A program made the translations under genes and the position numbers. The notes beneath the pieces are model-generated. The model searched no databases. It was not told where the DNA came from and saw only the letters and a program-made list of their open reading frames with translations. Source: Bifidobacterium longum subsp. infantis ATCC 15697 = JCM 1222 = DSM 20088 (GTDB taxonomy: Bacteria > Actinomycetota > Actinomycetes > Actinomycetales > Bifidobacteriaceae). From it: 64,000 bases of DNA. Shown here one piece after another: positions 8,525-17,487 of the stretch. Numbering within the stretch: the first letter of the stretch is position 1; every line of letters starts with the position of its first letter. The stretch is from assembly GCF_000269965.1 (NCBI RefSeq), contig NC_017219.1:186001-250000 (forward strand), read 5' to 3'.

Positions 8525-9619
8525 CTACTTCTTGGTGATGTAGCCGAGAGCCTTAAGCATTTCGGCGCATTCAAGGGCACCGCCGGCTGCACCGCGCAGA
8601 GTGTTGTGGGCCAGACCCACGAACTTCCAGTCAAAGATGGAGTCCTCGCGCAGACGGCCGATGGAGACGCCCATGCCACCCTCGTAATCCACATCGAGCT
8701 TGACCTGCGGGCGGTCATCCTCGGTGAGGTACTGGATGAAGTGCTTTGGTGCGTGCGGCAGCTCCAGCTCGGAAGCCTTGGACGTGTAGTTCACCAGACG
8801 GTCGATAAGCTCTTCCTTGGTGGCCTTCTTGCCGAAGTTCAGGAACACGGTGGCGGTGTGGCCGTTGAGCACGGGCACGCGGATGCACTGGGAAGTGATC
8901 TTGAGGTCGCCGTCGAACGGCACGATCTCGCCCTTCTCGGCGTCCACATGACCGAACACCTTGAGCGGTTCCTTCTCGGACTTCGCTTCTTCACCGGAGA
9001 TGAACGGGATGATGTTGCCCACCATCTCAGGCCAATCCTTGAAGGTCTTGCCTGCGCCGGAAATCGCCTGATAGGTGCTCACAACCACCTCACGCGGTTC
9101 AAATTCCTTCCACGCGGCCAGTGCCGGTGTGTAGGCCTGAATCGAGCAGTTCGGCTTGACGGCGATGAAACCACGAGTAGTGCCCAGGCGCTTGCGCTGG
9201 TGCTCGATCACCTCGAAGTGCTCCGGGTTGATCTCCGGCACCACCATCGGCACGTCCGGGGTCCAGCGGTGGGCGCTGTTGTTGGAGACCACCGGGGTCT
9301 CGGTCTTGGCATAACGCTCTTCAATGGCGCGAATCTGGTCCTTCGGCATGTTCACCGCGGAGAACATGAAGTCCACGTTCGCGGCCACGGACTCGGCGTC
9401 GTCGCCGTCCGCGACCACCATGTGCTTGGCGTATTCGGGCATCGGGGTTTCCATCTTCCAACGGTCTCCGACCGCCTCGGCATACGTCTTGCCGGCGCTG
9501 TGCGCGGAAGCGGCAAGGGTGACCACCTCGAACCACGGGTGATTCTCAAGCAGCGTGATAAAACGCTGACCGACCATACCGGTGGCACCAAGGATGCCGA
9601 CCTTTATCTTTTCGGGCAT
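8525..9619 (-). CDS. asd: Aspartate-semialdehyde dehydrogenase
   Basis: The enzyme reduces aspartyl phosphate to aspartate semialdehyde with NADPH, directly following aspartokinase. From ATG 9619 the protein is 364 residues and begins MPEKIKVGILGATGMVGQRF, the Rossmann GxxGxxG site. This start is preferred over upstream ones because AGAGG lies just upstream and earlier codons have no homology. The active-site Cys is in VKPNCSIQAYTPALAAW. ISGAGKTF and VPVLNGHTATVFLNF follow, and the length suits the fungal/archaeal-type subgroup rather than the E. coli type. It is convergent with the aspartokinase pair. Confidence 0.95.
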   Translation of the reverse strand: MPEKIKVGILGATGMVGQRFITLLENHPWFEVVTLAASAHSAGKTYAEAVGDRWKMETPMPEYAKHMVVADGDDAESVAANVDFMFSAVNMPKDQIRAIEERYAKTETPVVSNNSAHRWTPDVPMVVPEINPEHFEVIEHQRKRLGTTRGFIAVKPNCSIQAYTPALAAWKEFEPREVVVSTYQAISGAGKTFKDWPEMVGNIIPFISGEEAKSEKEPLKVFGHVDAEKGEIVPFDGDLKITSQCIRVPVLNGHTATVFLNFGKKATKEELIDRLVNYTSKASELELPHAPKHFIQYLTEDDRPQVKLDVDYEGGMGVSIGRLREDSIFDWKFVGLAHNTLRGAAGGALECAEMLKALGYITKK

Positions 9620-9852
9620 GATGACCTCTATGACCTTCGGGTTTCGATGGGCTGATACGTTCAAGCGACCGTCTTGCAATGGCCGCAAACACACGGTAAT
9701 TGTACGAAACATGCAGAACAACAGTGGCCGTCTTCCCATATGGTGGCTCGGCGGCGCACCCCATGGCGTACCCCGCGCCGCGCAGTCCGATATCCTCTCC
9801 ATAACTGGCAAAGTGACTAGCGAAGAGACGGCAGTGTTCTACACTGGTAGCC

Positions 9853-10473
9853 ATGTCTATCGCATCAGTAGAGGCGCAAAAGCAACTCGATCGTATCGTG
9901 GCTCTCGGCTACCCGGACGTGGCGGATATGAGTGCCGCCGCATTCCGCGCGCTTGCCGAGCCGCTCATCGGCGCGCTCGAGCATTCCGATCTCGGCTCGA
10001 ACATCCTACTGGTGCCTACGCGCGAGCTAGTCTCGCCCGAATCGCTGATTGCGCGAACCTCCATCAACCGCATGGCCGGCTTTACCACCATGCCTCCGCG
10101 AGACATCGCCAGCTTCCTGCCGCAGGACGGATTCATGCCGCCCGAAGGCCCGTTCTATCTGGTGGTCGATCCGCATACCGGCACCTGCTACATCAACCGC
10201 GAGCCCGACGTGGCCCGCAAGCTGATTGATTCCGACGAGCGTCTGCCGCTCACCCTCGAAGAAGGCTTGGCCATCGCCACCCAGCACCCTGAATGGCTGT
10301 TGGAAAAGAACGGTTTCAACCTGCTCGGCTCACGCTCCACAGACGGCCGTGTGCCGAGCATCTGGATGAGCCAGAACGCACCGCGACTGGGAGCCGTCTG
10401 GCCCAATTCCCGCCATACCTGGCTGGGCAACGCGTATTGCACGGCCCGTCGCGGGGTGAGCCTGTTTAAGTAG
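9853..10473 (+). CDS. Conserved hypothetical protein (likely DUF5701)
   Basis: A 206-residue soluble protein without membrane segments or a signal peptide. The blocks NILLVPTRELVSPESLIARTSI, PEGPFYLVVDPHTGT and DERLPLTLEEGLAIATQHPEWL, plus a C-terminal RSTDGRVPSIWMSQNAPRLGAVWP, are well formed and match my memory of actinobacterial DUF5701 proteins. No catalytic motif is known. It is read from ATG 9853 shortly after a spacer shared with divergent asd, and its stop lies two bases from the convergent metallophosphoesterase gene. Confidence 0.75.
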   Translation: MSIASVEAQKQLDRIVALGYPDVADMSAAAFRALAEPLIGALEHSDLGSNILLVPTRELVSPESLIARTSINRMAGFTTMPPRDIASFLPQDGFMPPEGPFYLVVDPHTGTCYINREPDVARKLIDSDERLPLTLEEGLAIATQHPEWLLEKNGFNLLGSRSTDGRVPSIWMSQNAPRLGAVWPNSRHTWLGNAYCTARRGVSLFK

Positions 10474-10475
10474 GT

Positions 10476-12056
10476 TTAGCGCGCGGCCTTGATCAGCGAA
10501 CGGATGATGGCTATAAAGCCAAGGCTCATCGCGCCGGCCACCACGGCGAACACCTGCGGGCGGCGCAGCTCGTTGCGTGCGCTGACCGCTCCGGTAACGC
10601 AATGATCCTCGAACCAGACGCGCAGCTCGTTGCTGGAGTAGCGGCCGACCAGATTACCCCATGTGAGCATGCGGGTCACATAGCCCGCCGGATTGCTCTC
10701 ATGGAATTCAAACAGGCGAATGCCGCGGTACCGCGACTTGGGACCATAGCATTCGAACCCGCACGTGGGCGCATAGCCCAGATCGATATCATGCACATGA
10801 CCAACGAAAGAGTTCTTATGGTCATGCCCGCAGAACAGCGCGAAATAGCCGCCAGCCTCGCGCAAGGCATCCACCTCGCCCACATTCTCGTCCGCGCAGC
10901 CGATCGCCTCGCCGAGCCGCGAGCCGGGGCGGCAGACCTCATGGTTGAGCACATAGCAACGCCCGGCGTGCGTGCGCGCGCCTTCCACGGCGTTCGGCGT
11001 CCATGTGGGCACTTCCTTCAGACAATCGTAGAATTCCTGCGGCGGAATGTGCTGGAAGGCGATGGCCGGCACGGGCTTGCCGTCGCCATTGCGCTCGCCC
11101 AACTCGGTTTGTACGGACCCCAGCCATTCGATGGCCTTGGGGGTGGGGGTGCCGTACCCGTCGGCGTCGGCCAGGTCGAGTCCTCGCGGATTGACCACAT
11201 ACGCCGGGTATTGGGCGTCGTTTTCTTCGGGTTTGCCGGCATAATCGCCTGAATTGACCATCATAACGGACATGGCCACGCGGCCGGAACCATCGGAGGA
11301 CTCGACGGGCAGCGCGAACGTGCCGGGCTCGAGACTGTCGTCGGGGTTCAGGCAGCCGGGGTATTCGCGGTAGATGTCATCCTGTTCGTCGGCCAGAATG
11401 CCGCATTGGAAGTCGTGGTTGCCGTAGGTGGCGGCAAAGGGCACGCCGGCCTCGACGACCGGACCAAGGAAACCGGAGAACGTGCGGCGGACCTTTTCGC
11501 GGGTCTCATTCATGAGTTCGTCGAGGGTCGCCGGCGTCTCGTGTGCGGGGCTGGCCTTGCCGGATTGCGTTGAATATACGAGGGTGGAAACCGTCTCGGG
11601 TGTGGGGCTGGTCTCAACGGAATCGCCTACTTCGGAAGTCGTGATCACGTCGGTCGAATCGGCGCCGGCAGCGGCGACGGCGTTCGTCACGGTATCGGGG
11701 TCAAGCAGCGCGGCTGGTACAGGCTTGCCGGCTTCGGTGAGACGATCGGCCACGCGATCGGATACTTTGCGAATTACGGGGTGACGCTTGATCCCGCGGA
11801 TTTTGGCCTCGATCTCGGTGACCGCGCGCACGCGAGCGCCCGGCTCCTCGCCGCGGCGGCGCAGGAACGTGTCGATGTAGGCGGGATCATAGCCGCGGAT
11901 CTGGTCGCCGGTGAACACCACAAGATCCGGATCGGCTTCGCGGATGGCTTCGCGGATGAGGCGGATGGTGTCGGGCAACACATCGGGGCCGTCCTGTACG
12001 TCGGCCATTTGCAGCACGCGGAAGCTGCCGTCTTCGCGGAATCGCAAGCTCGTCAT
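10476..12056 (-). CDS. Calcineurin-like metallophosphoesterase
   Basis: A 526-residue phosphoesterase. Metal-ligand motifs are visible: MADVQDG (residues 17-23, the D-x-H variant lacking His), VVFTGDQI (GD motif), ATYGNHDFQ (GNHD/E), AFQHIPPQEF and FCGHDHKN (GHDHxN). This is the domain order of purple-acid-phosphatase-like or Icc-type phosphohydrolases. Between GD and GNHD there is an extra region of about 80 residues (roughly 110-190) rich in Thr, Val and Ser that looks like a linker insert. A hydrophobic C-terminus (VFAVVAGAMSLGFIAIIRSLI) may anchor it to the membrane. Substrate is unknown. Confidence 0.88.
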   Translation of the reverse strand: MTSLRFREDGSFRVLQMADVQDGPDVLPDTIRLIREAIREADPDLVVFTGDQIRGYDPAYIDTFLRRRGEEPGARVRAVTEIEAKIRGIKRHPVIRKVSDRVADRLTEAGKPVPAALLDPDTVTNAVAAAGADSTDVITTSEVGDSVETSPTPETVSTLVYSTQSGKASPAHETPATLDELMNETREKVRRTFSGFLGPVVEAGVPFAATYGNHDFQCGILADEQDDIYREYPGCLNPDDSLEPGTFALPVESSDGSGRVAMSVMMVNSGDYAGKPEENDAQYPAYVVNPRGLDLADADGYGTPTPKAIEWLGSVQTELGERNGDGKPVPAIAFQHIPPQEFYDCLKEVPTWTPNAVEGARTHAGRCYVLNHEVCRPGSRLGEAIGCADENVGEVDALREAGGYFALFCGHDHKNSFVGHVHDIDLGYAPTCGFECYGPKSRYRGIRLFEFHESNPAGYVTRMLTWGNLVGRYSSNELRVWFEDHCVTGAVSARNELRRPQVFAVVAGAMSLGFIAIIRSLIKAAR

Positions 12057-12187
12057 AGCTCTTCAGTCTATGTTGCCGGGCGGCGGATCGCCCGCGCGTT
12101 CACAGGACTGGCACAGCAAGGGACGGGGCAGGGCGGGGTGCCGCAGCCGTGTTGTTGCTTGATGGTGCCGCGATTTTGTCATGCAGC

Positions 12188-12553
12188 GTCGGTGGAGGTC
12201 CAGACAGCGTCCCTATGCTGACGTTCTGAGACCATTGGCGTCGTTACTGATTCATGGAATGGCCCGGCGCCGACGCTCAAAGAGGCTAACGTCGGCGGTG
12301 GGCCAATATTTGTCGCGTTGCCGATGGTTGTGGGCCTCGTAGCGTCGGTAGTGTGCCATAGCCTGGCAATTTGCCGACGATAAGCTTTCCCAGAGTCGGT
12401 ATTTCGCCATAAGTTGGTCCGCTGACGACGCTGAGCAGTTTGGCTGTCGGTGCAGTACCAATATTTGGCCCGCCGCCGACGTATGGAGGGCCATCTGGTG
12501 GGGTATCGCAGGCGGGGTGTTGTGCCGGAGTCAAAGCGTGGCCCGGCGCCGAC
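12188..12553. repeat. Array of eight imperfect 35-bp palindromes
   Basis: Units begin at 12188, 12240, 12291, 12344, 12395, 12446, 12479 and 12519. Each fits GTCGG-N7-CCA-N5-TGG-N7-CCGAC: a fixed outer pentamer, a fixed CCA/TGG around a 5-base loop, and variable 7-base arms that often still pair. The first six start 51-53 bases apart. Unit 4 (12344-12378) and unit 6 (12446-12480) are nearly intact; units 1, 5 and 7 are worn. It occupies the 688-base gap before leuA; the flanks (12057-12187 and 12554-12744) show nothing else certain, apart from one more right half-site TGGCCCGGCGCCG at 12667. No protein is called here. Confidence 0.75.
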
Positions 12554-12744
12554 GCTGAGTGCCCTCATATCAGCCAGGTGCATAAGCAAATGCCACGATA
12601 CGGCATTTCCCGCGGGTTTGCCCGAACCGGCCTGTAGGATGTTACGTGCGTATTGACAAATCCGCGTGGCCCGGCGCCGCCCTGGCACAACGCCGCAGTC
12701 GCGTCCGCAAGAGGGCCCGCGCAATAACCAGTAAAGGAGGAACA

Positions 12745-14661
12745 ATGGGTCAGGATCAATCATCCGTTTTTGATCTCGCAGCGGTAGCCGCAGCGTCCAA
12801 TGGGGGGAACAACGACCCGCTGCTGCCTCCGGCGCGATTCATCGGCGATCCGCAGAAGCCGAGTCGTATGCCGTACAACAAGTACGCCTCATACAGCGAG
12901 CAGATCCCGTTTGATTACCCGGAGCGCACGTGGCCGGGCAAGCGACTGCAGCGCGCGCCGCGCTGGTGCTCCGTCGATCTTCGCGACGGCAATCAGGCCC
13001 TCGTCAATCCGATGGATTCCGAGCGCAAGCTGCGGTTCTGGAATCTGCTTGTCTCCATGGGATTCAAGGAGATCGAGGTGGGCTTCCCGTCCGCTTCCGA
13101 GACCGATTTCGACTTCATCCGTATGCTCATCGAGCGTGAGCTTATCCCGGACGACGTGACCATCGTGGTGCTCACCCAATGCCGCGAGCACCTCATCCGC
13201 CGCACATACGAGGCGCTGAAGGGTGCCAAGCGCGCCATCGTGCACTTCTACAACTCCGTGTCTGTGCTGCAGCGCGAGGTCGTGTTCCGCAAGAACAAGG
13301 AAGAGATCAAGAAGCTCGCCACCGACGCCGCCGAACTGTGCAAGGACCTCGAGAACGAGGCCAAGGGCATCGACCTGTACTACGAGTACTCGCCGGAATC
13401 CTTCACCGGAACCGAGCCGGAGTACGCCGTCGAGGTGTGCAACGCCGTGATCGGTGTTATCAAGCCGACTCCCGAGCACCCGATGATCATCAATCTGCCC
13501 GCCACCGTGGAAATGACCACGCCGAACGTGTTCGCCGACGAAGTGGAGTACGTCTCCACCCACCTCGACGACCGCGATTCCGTGGTGCTCTCCCTGCACC
13601 CGCACAACGACGAAGGCATGGGCGTGGCTGCCACCGAGCTGGCCGTGTTGGCCGGCGCCGACCGCGTGGAAGGCTGCCTGCTGGGCAACGGCGAGCGTAC
13701 CGGCAACGTCGACTTGGTCACGCTGGGCCTCAACTGGCTCACCCAAGGCATCGACCCGCAGCTTGACCTGTCCAACGTGCCCGAGATCCGCAAGACGGTC
13801 GAATACTGCAACCAGATCAAGATCTCCGAGCGTCACCCGTACGCCGGCAACTTCGTGTTCACCGCGTTCTCCGGCTCGCATCAGGACGCCATCAAGAAGG
13901 GTCTCGAGGCTCGTCAGGTGGCCGCCGAGCGCGCTGGCGCTGATCTTGACAGCTTCGTGTGGCTCGTGCCGTACCTGCCGATCGACCCGAAGGACATCGG
14001 CCGCACGTACGAGGCCATCATCCGCGTCAACTCGCAGTCCGGCAAGGGCGGCATGGCCTACCTGCTCAAGACCAACCACAATCTTGACCTGCCCAAGCGT
14101 CTTCAGATCGAATTCGACAAGATCGTGCAGAACTACGCTGACACGACCAAGAAGGAAGTCAAGGACGGGGATATCTGGCGTCTGTTCAAGGACGAGTATC
14201 TGCCGGTCGAACAGTCCGGCATGACCGCGGCCGGTGTGGTTGTGGGCGATACGCATGACGCCTCGCTTGAGCCGTGGGGTCGGCTGAAGCTGCTCAAGGT
14301 GGCCGTCAGCTCCGGGGAGGATGGTTCCGATACCGTGCTCAAGGCCCGCCTGCTCGACCGCGGCGTGAACGTCGGGGACGATGAGCCCGTGGAGCGCGAG
14401 GCGTCCGGCATAGGCAACGGTCCGATCGCCGCCTTCCTGAACGCCATTTCCAACTTTGGCGTGGAAGCCTCGATTATGGATTACGTGGAGCACACCATGT
14501 CCGTCGGTACCGACGCCATGGCCGCCTCGTATGTGGAATGCCAGATCGGCGAGGCCGATGACGCGCAGATCGTGTGGGGCGTAGGCATCGACTCGTCGAT
14601 TACCACCAGCGCCCTGAAGGCGATCATCTCCGCCATCAACCGTTCTCAGCGTCAGCGCTGA
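12745..14661 (+). CDS. leuA: 2-isopropylmalate synthase
   Basis: First committed enzyme of leucine synthesis, joining acetyl-CoA to 2-ketoisovalerate. ATG 12745 is chosen because it follows AAAGGAGG by five bases; the protein is then 638 residues, as in actinobacterial LeuA. The HMGL-like barrel shows WCSVDLRDGNQALVNPM (metal Asp and catalytic Arg), GFKEIEVGFPSASETDFDF, VVLSLHPHNDEGMG (HxH metal ligands) and GCLLGNGERTGN. The C-terminal LeuA regulatory domain (about 510-630) reads EASGIGNGPIAAFLNAISN, which is the leucine feedback site. No leader peptide or T-box was identified upstream, only the palindrome array. Confidence 0.96.
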   Translation: MGQDQSSVFDLAAVAAASNGGNNDPLLPPARFIGDPQKPSRMPYNKYASYSEQIPFDYPERTWPGKRLQRAPRWCSVDLRDGNQALVNPMDSERKLRFWNLLVSMGFKEIEVGFPSASETDFDFIRMLIERELIPDDVTIVVLTQCREHLIRRTYEALKGAKRAIVHFYNSVSVLQREVVFRKNKEEIKKLATDAAELCKDLENEAKGIDLYYEYSPESFTGTEPEYAVEVCNAVIGVIKPTPEHPMIINLPATVEMTTPNVFADEVEYVSTHLDDRDSVVLSLHPHNDEGMGVAATELAVLAGADRVEGCLLGNGERTGNVDLVTLGLNWLTQGIDPQLDLSNVPEIRKTVEYCNQIKISERHPYAGNFVFTAFSGSHQDAIKKGLEARQVAAERAGADLDSFVWLVPYLPIDPKDIGRTYEAIIRVNSQSGKGGMAYLLKTNHNLDLPKRLQIEFDKIVQNYADTTKKEVKDGDIWRLFKDEYLPVEQSGMTAAGVVVGDTHDASLEPWGRLKLLKVAVSSGEDGSDTVLKARLLDRGVNVGDDEPVEREASGIGNGPIAAFLNAISNFGVEASIMDYVEHTMSVGTDAMAASYVECQIGEADDAQIVWGVGIDSSITTSALKAIISAINRSQRQR

Positions 14662-14676
14662 GCGCTAACAGAGCAA

Positions 14677-14715
14677 AACGAAGCTCCCTCTGATTGCGTC
14701 AGAGGGAGCTTCGTT
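14677..14715. terminator. Strong terminator hairpin after leuA
   Basis: A perfect 17-base stem (14677-14693 with 14699-14715) with a TTGCG loop. The ends AACG/CGTT and flanking A and T bases suit termination from both sides. It lies between leuA and the convergent penicillin-binding protein gene. Confidence 0.85.
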
Positions 14716-14789
14716 GTCTGTGTCTACTTACTACTTGACGCCGTTGGTGTCGGTGTTCCCGCCGGTGCCTCCGGAATTACCCATTATCG

Positions 14790-17111
14790 TTACCGTTTGT
14801 TCTCGTTGTCAGCGCCGGTATTGCCGGGATAATTCGGGCACTCGGTGGAATAGCTCGGATTGGCGAGGCACTGCTGGGCGAACTCCTGGGCCTGCTGTCG
14901 CTTCTTGGCTTCCTCTTCGGCCGCCTTCTGCTGTGCGTCCTGCTCAGCCTGCTTCTGCGCATCTTCGGTGGACTGCCTGTTGGCGTTGGACTGGTTGTTG
15001 ACGTAGGGTTGGACGCCGCTCTGCCCCCTGGCCAGGCCCCAAGTGCCATCGGGGCCGCCGATCTTGCCGTTGTCTTTGGCCGTCGGGAACTGCTCCACCG
15101 CCGTGCCCTGCAGGGCCTGGGCCATGAATTCCTGGAACAGGTGCGCCGGATATCCGGTGGAGGAGATGCCATATCCCGAGAAAGCCGGCACCACTTGAGG
15201 ATTGCCGTTGCCATCCGGGTTCCAGATGGCCCAGACATTCATCATGCTTGGGGCGTACCCCACGAACGATGATGCCAGTTCGTCGTTGGCGGTGCCGGAC
15301 TTGCCGGCGATGGGACGGCCCAGCTTGGCCGATGTGCCGGCCGCGGTGCCGTAGGTGGTCGTGCCCTGCATGGCTTTCTGCACCAGGGCGCAATCATTGG
15401 CGTCGAACACCTTGGTGCCTTCGCTGGGCGCGTTGTACATGTCCTTGTTGTGGGAGTCGAGCACTTTGGACACCATATGCAAGGTGTTCCTCACGCCATT
15501 GTTGGCGATGGTCGAATGGCCCTGCGCCAGATCCCACACGGTCAGGGCGTTGATGCCCAGCACGTTGTACATGGAGGCCTCGTCGATGTCGCCCTGGATG
15601 CCAGCCTCATGGGCGATATCGGCCGTGCGTTTCGGCGTCAGATGCTCATTGACGTTCATGAACACCGTGTTCACCGAGTTCGCGGTGGCCTGATACAGAT
15701 TGATGCTGCCCCAGTTGTTCTCCAGAGCGTTATTCACCTCTTGATCCAAGCCGGTGAAGTGCTGGTGGGAATTGCCGTTGAACAACGTATCGAAGCTGAC
15801 GCCGGATTGCGCGGCCCCCAGCAAAGCGAACGGCTTCATAGTCGAACCCGGTTCGAACAGGGCCTGATCGGCGTTGTTGAGCTGCTTGGACAGATAATCC
15901 GAACCGGCGTATACGGACAATACTTCGCCGTTCTTGGGGTTGAGCGCTATGCCGCCGATCTGCAGGGATTCGGGCATGTCGTTGAGGCGGGTGTCGCCGA
16001 TGGACTGCATGAGATCCTGCTTGCCCTTGTCGATGGTGCTGATGATCTTGTATCCGCCGGTATCCAAATCCTCTTTGGTAAAGGCCTTGGACTGCACCAG
16101 CTCACGGCACACCATATCCAGCAGATAACCGTTCGGCCCCGCGTACTCGTTCTGCTGCGCCACCGCGGCGGTCTGCGGGAACTTGGCATCAGTGTGCTGC
16201 CTGGCGGTGATGTAACCATCCTCCTGCATGATGTTCAGCACACGCTTGAAGCGCGATTTGGCCATATCGGCGTTATCGGCTGGATCCCACGTGGACGGTG
16301 ACGGAATAATGCCGGCGATCATCGCCGCCTCAGACAGCGTCAGATCCTTGGCGTCCTTATTGAAGTATGCCTTGGCTGCTTCCTGGATACCGTAGGAGTT
16401 GCGGCCCAGATAGATGGTGTTCATGTAGTTGCACAGCACCTCGTCCTTGGACTCGGTCTGCGCGATCTTGAGGGCCATGATGGCCTCGCGCGCCTTGCCC
16501 ACATAGGATGTGGTTTCGCCCATGTAATACCGCTCGGCGTACTGCTGGGTGATGGTGGAACCACCTTGGCGCGTGCCCTTGGTCACATTATTAATGAATG
16601 CGCGGGCGATGCCCTTCAGATCAAGACCTTTATCCGTGTAGAACGTACGGTTTTCAGACGCCACAATCGCGTTGCCGATGTAGTCCGGCAGCCCCTCGCA
16701 AGAAATGATTGAACGATTCTGCTCCGCGTAGGAGCCGATCGCGGTGGTGCCGTCCGCGTAATACACGGTGGTTTTCTCGGCCAACGCGAACTTCTCGGGT
16801 TGCGGGACCTCAGTGGTGGTGTACAGATATGCGAATACTGCGATACCGGCCAGCACGCCCAGTCCAATCAGGGAGAAGAAGATGCCCAGCACCCATTTCA
16901 GTACACGGTGCTTGCCTTTTCCCGTGTTCTTCTTCCTGTTCGGAGCTCGATGGCTATTGGAAGCCTTGTGGCTTGCGTGGCGGGAACGGCTCTCCTGGGG
17001 CGTATAGGGGCCCTCCTGTGCGGAGTGGTCGGCTCTGCTTTGCGCGGTGCGCGGTTGCCTCAGAGCGGGGCCATTGCCTCCCGAATGTGCACGACGAGTA
17101 TAAGAAGCCAT
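14790..17111 (-). CDS. Class A penicillin-binding protein (transglycosylase/transpeptidase)
   Basis: A bifunctional murein polymerase of 773 residues from ATG 17111; earlier in-frame starts add sequence overlapping the promoter side and were rejected. It has a basic, Arg/Ser-rich cytoplasmic N-terminus, a single membrane segment (about 95-120, WVLGIFFSLIGLGVLAGIAV), a GT51 domain (VASENRTFY, GGSTITQQYAERYY, ARE...IALKIAQ-like, YLGRNSYGIQEAAKAYF) and a transpeptidase domain with SxxK in FEPGSTMKPF, SxN in ANSVNTVFM and KSGT in AGKSGTAND. The C-terminal tail is Gln/Ala/Glu-rich and probably coiled. The first acid of the glycosyltransferase motif is E-N rather than E-D. Confidence 0.94.
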   Translation of the reverse strand: MASYTRRAHSGGNGPALRQPRTAQSRADHSAQEGPYTPQESRSRHASHKASNSHRAPNRKKNTGKGKHRVLKWVLGIFFSLIGLGVLAGIAVFAYLYTTTEVPQPEKFALAEKTTVYYADGTTAIGSYAEQNRSIISCEGLPDYIGNAIVASENRTFYTDKGLDLKGIARAFINNVTKGTRQGGSTITQQYAERYYMGETTSYVGKAREAIMALKIAQTESKDEVLCNYMNTIYLGRNSYGIQEAAKAYFNKDAKDLTLSEAAMIAGIIPSPSTWDPADNADMAKSRFKRVLNIMQEDGYITARQHTDAKFPQTAAVAQQNEYAGPNGYLLDMVCRELVQSKAFTKEDLDTGGYKIISTIDKGKQDLMQSIGDTRLNDMPESLQIGGIALNPKNGEVLSVYAGSDYLSKQLNNADQALFEPGSTMKPFALLGAAQSGVSFDTLFNGNSHQHFTGLDQEVNNALENNWGSINLYQATANSVNTVFMNVNEHLTPKRTADIAHEAGIQGDIDEASMYNVLGINALTVWDLAQGHSTIANNGVRNTLHMVSKVLDSHNKDMYNAPSEGTKVFDANDCALVQKAMQGTTTYGTAAGTSAKLGRPIAGKSGTANDELASSFVGYAPSMMNVWAIWNPDGNGNPQVVPAFSGYGISSTGYPAHLFQEFMAQALQGTAVEQFPTAKDNGKIGGPDGTWGLARGQSGVQPYVNNQSNANRQSTEDAQKQAEQDAQQKAAEEEAKKRQQAQEFAQQCLANPSYSTECPNYPGNTGADNENKR

Positions 17112-17326
17112 GGTGTCCACCGTAACTGTTGGCCTTGAACAATCGTTTGACGTGAGCGTAACCACACGCGTTGATACCGGTATTTTTCCGGAATTCTTAC
17201 AATTGGGAACGCTTCTTGATGCGGCGTGAATATTGCCTGAATGCGCTGGTTGGCCTGCCGCGCGACCCGGCACGCACGTTTCGTGTCGTTGCGCTGGTCC
17301 ATACGTCTCCATAGACTTATCCCCAG

Positions 17327-17408
17327 CCTCCACGCGGCGCTATGTCACCCAACTCCCCCAGGGCAGGAATGCAGCAAGGGTAAGTGGCCTCTGGCGGGTG
17401 CGTGGAGG
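17327..17408 (+). ncRNA. ffs: Signal recognition particle RNA (small bacterial type)
   Basis: An 82-base RNA gene whose ends pair (CCTCCACGC at 17327-17335 with GCGTGGAGG at 17400-17408). The apical region CAGGGCAGGAATGCAGCAAG carries the asymmetric-loop and tetraloop sequence of actinobacterial 4.5S RNA. A TTTTCTTT run directly follows as terminator. It would bind Ffh for membrane protein targeting. No open frame competes with it. Confidence 0.9.
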
Positions 17409-17487
17409 TTTTCTTTATGTGCGGATTTGGCTGTGAGCTGGCACTAGCGTGGTCCCCTGTCCGGGGCGCGGCCGTACAGTCGAACGT

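Noticed and set aside
12188..12553. CRISPR array
   Set aside because: The units are palindromes with variable arms and only short fixed blocks. There are no identical repeats of constant length with unique spacers, and no cas genes nearby.
12554..12744. T-box or leucine attenuator before leuA
   Set aside because: No specifier stem, no T-box sequence and no Leu-rich leader peptide were found.
12179..12763. 194-codon minus-strand open frame as a real gene
   Set aside because: It runs through the palindrome array and overlaps the leuA start, the repeats shift frame between units, and there is no ribosome site.
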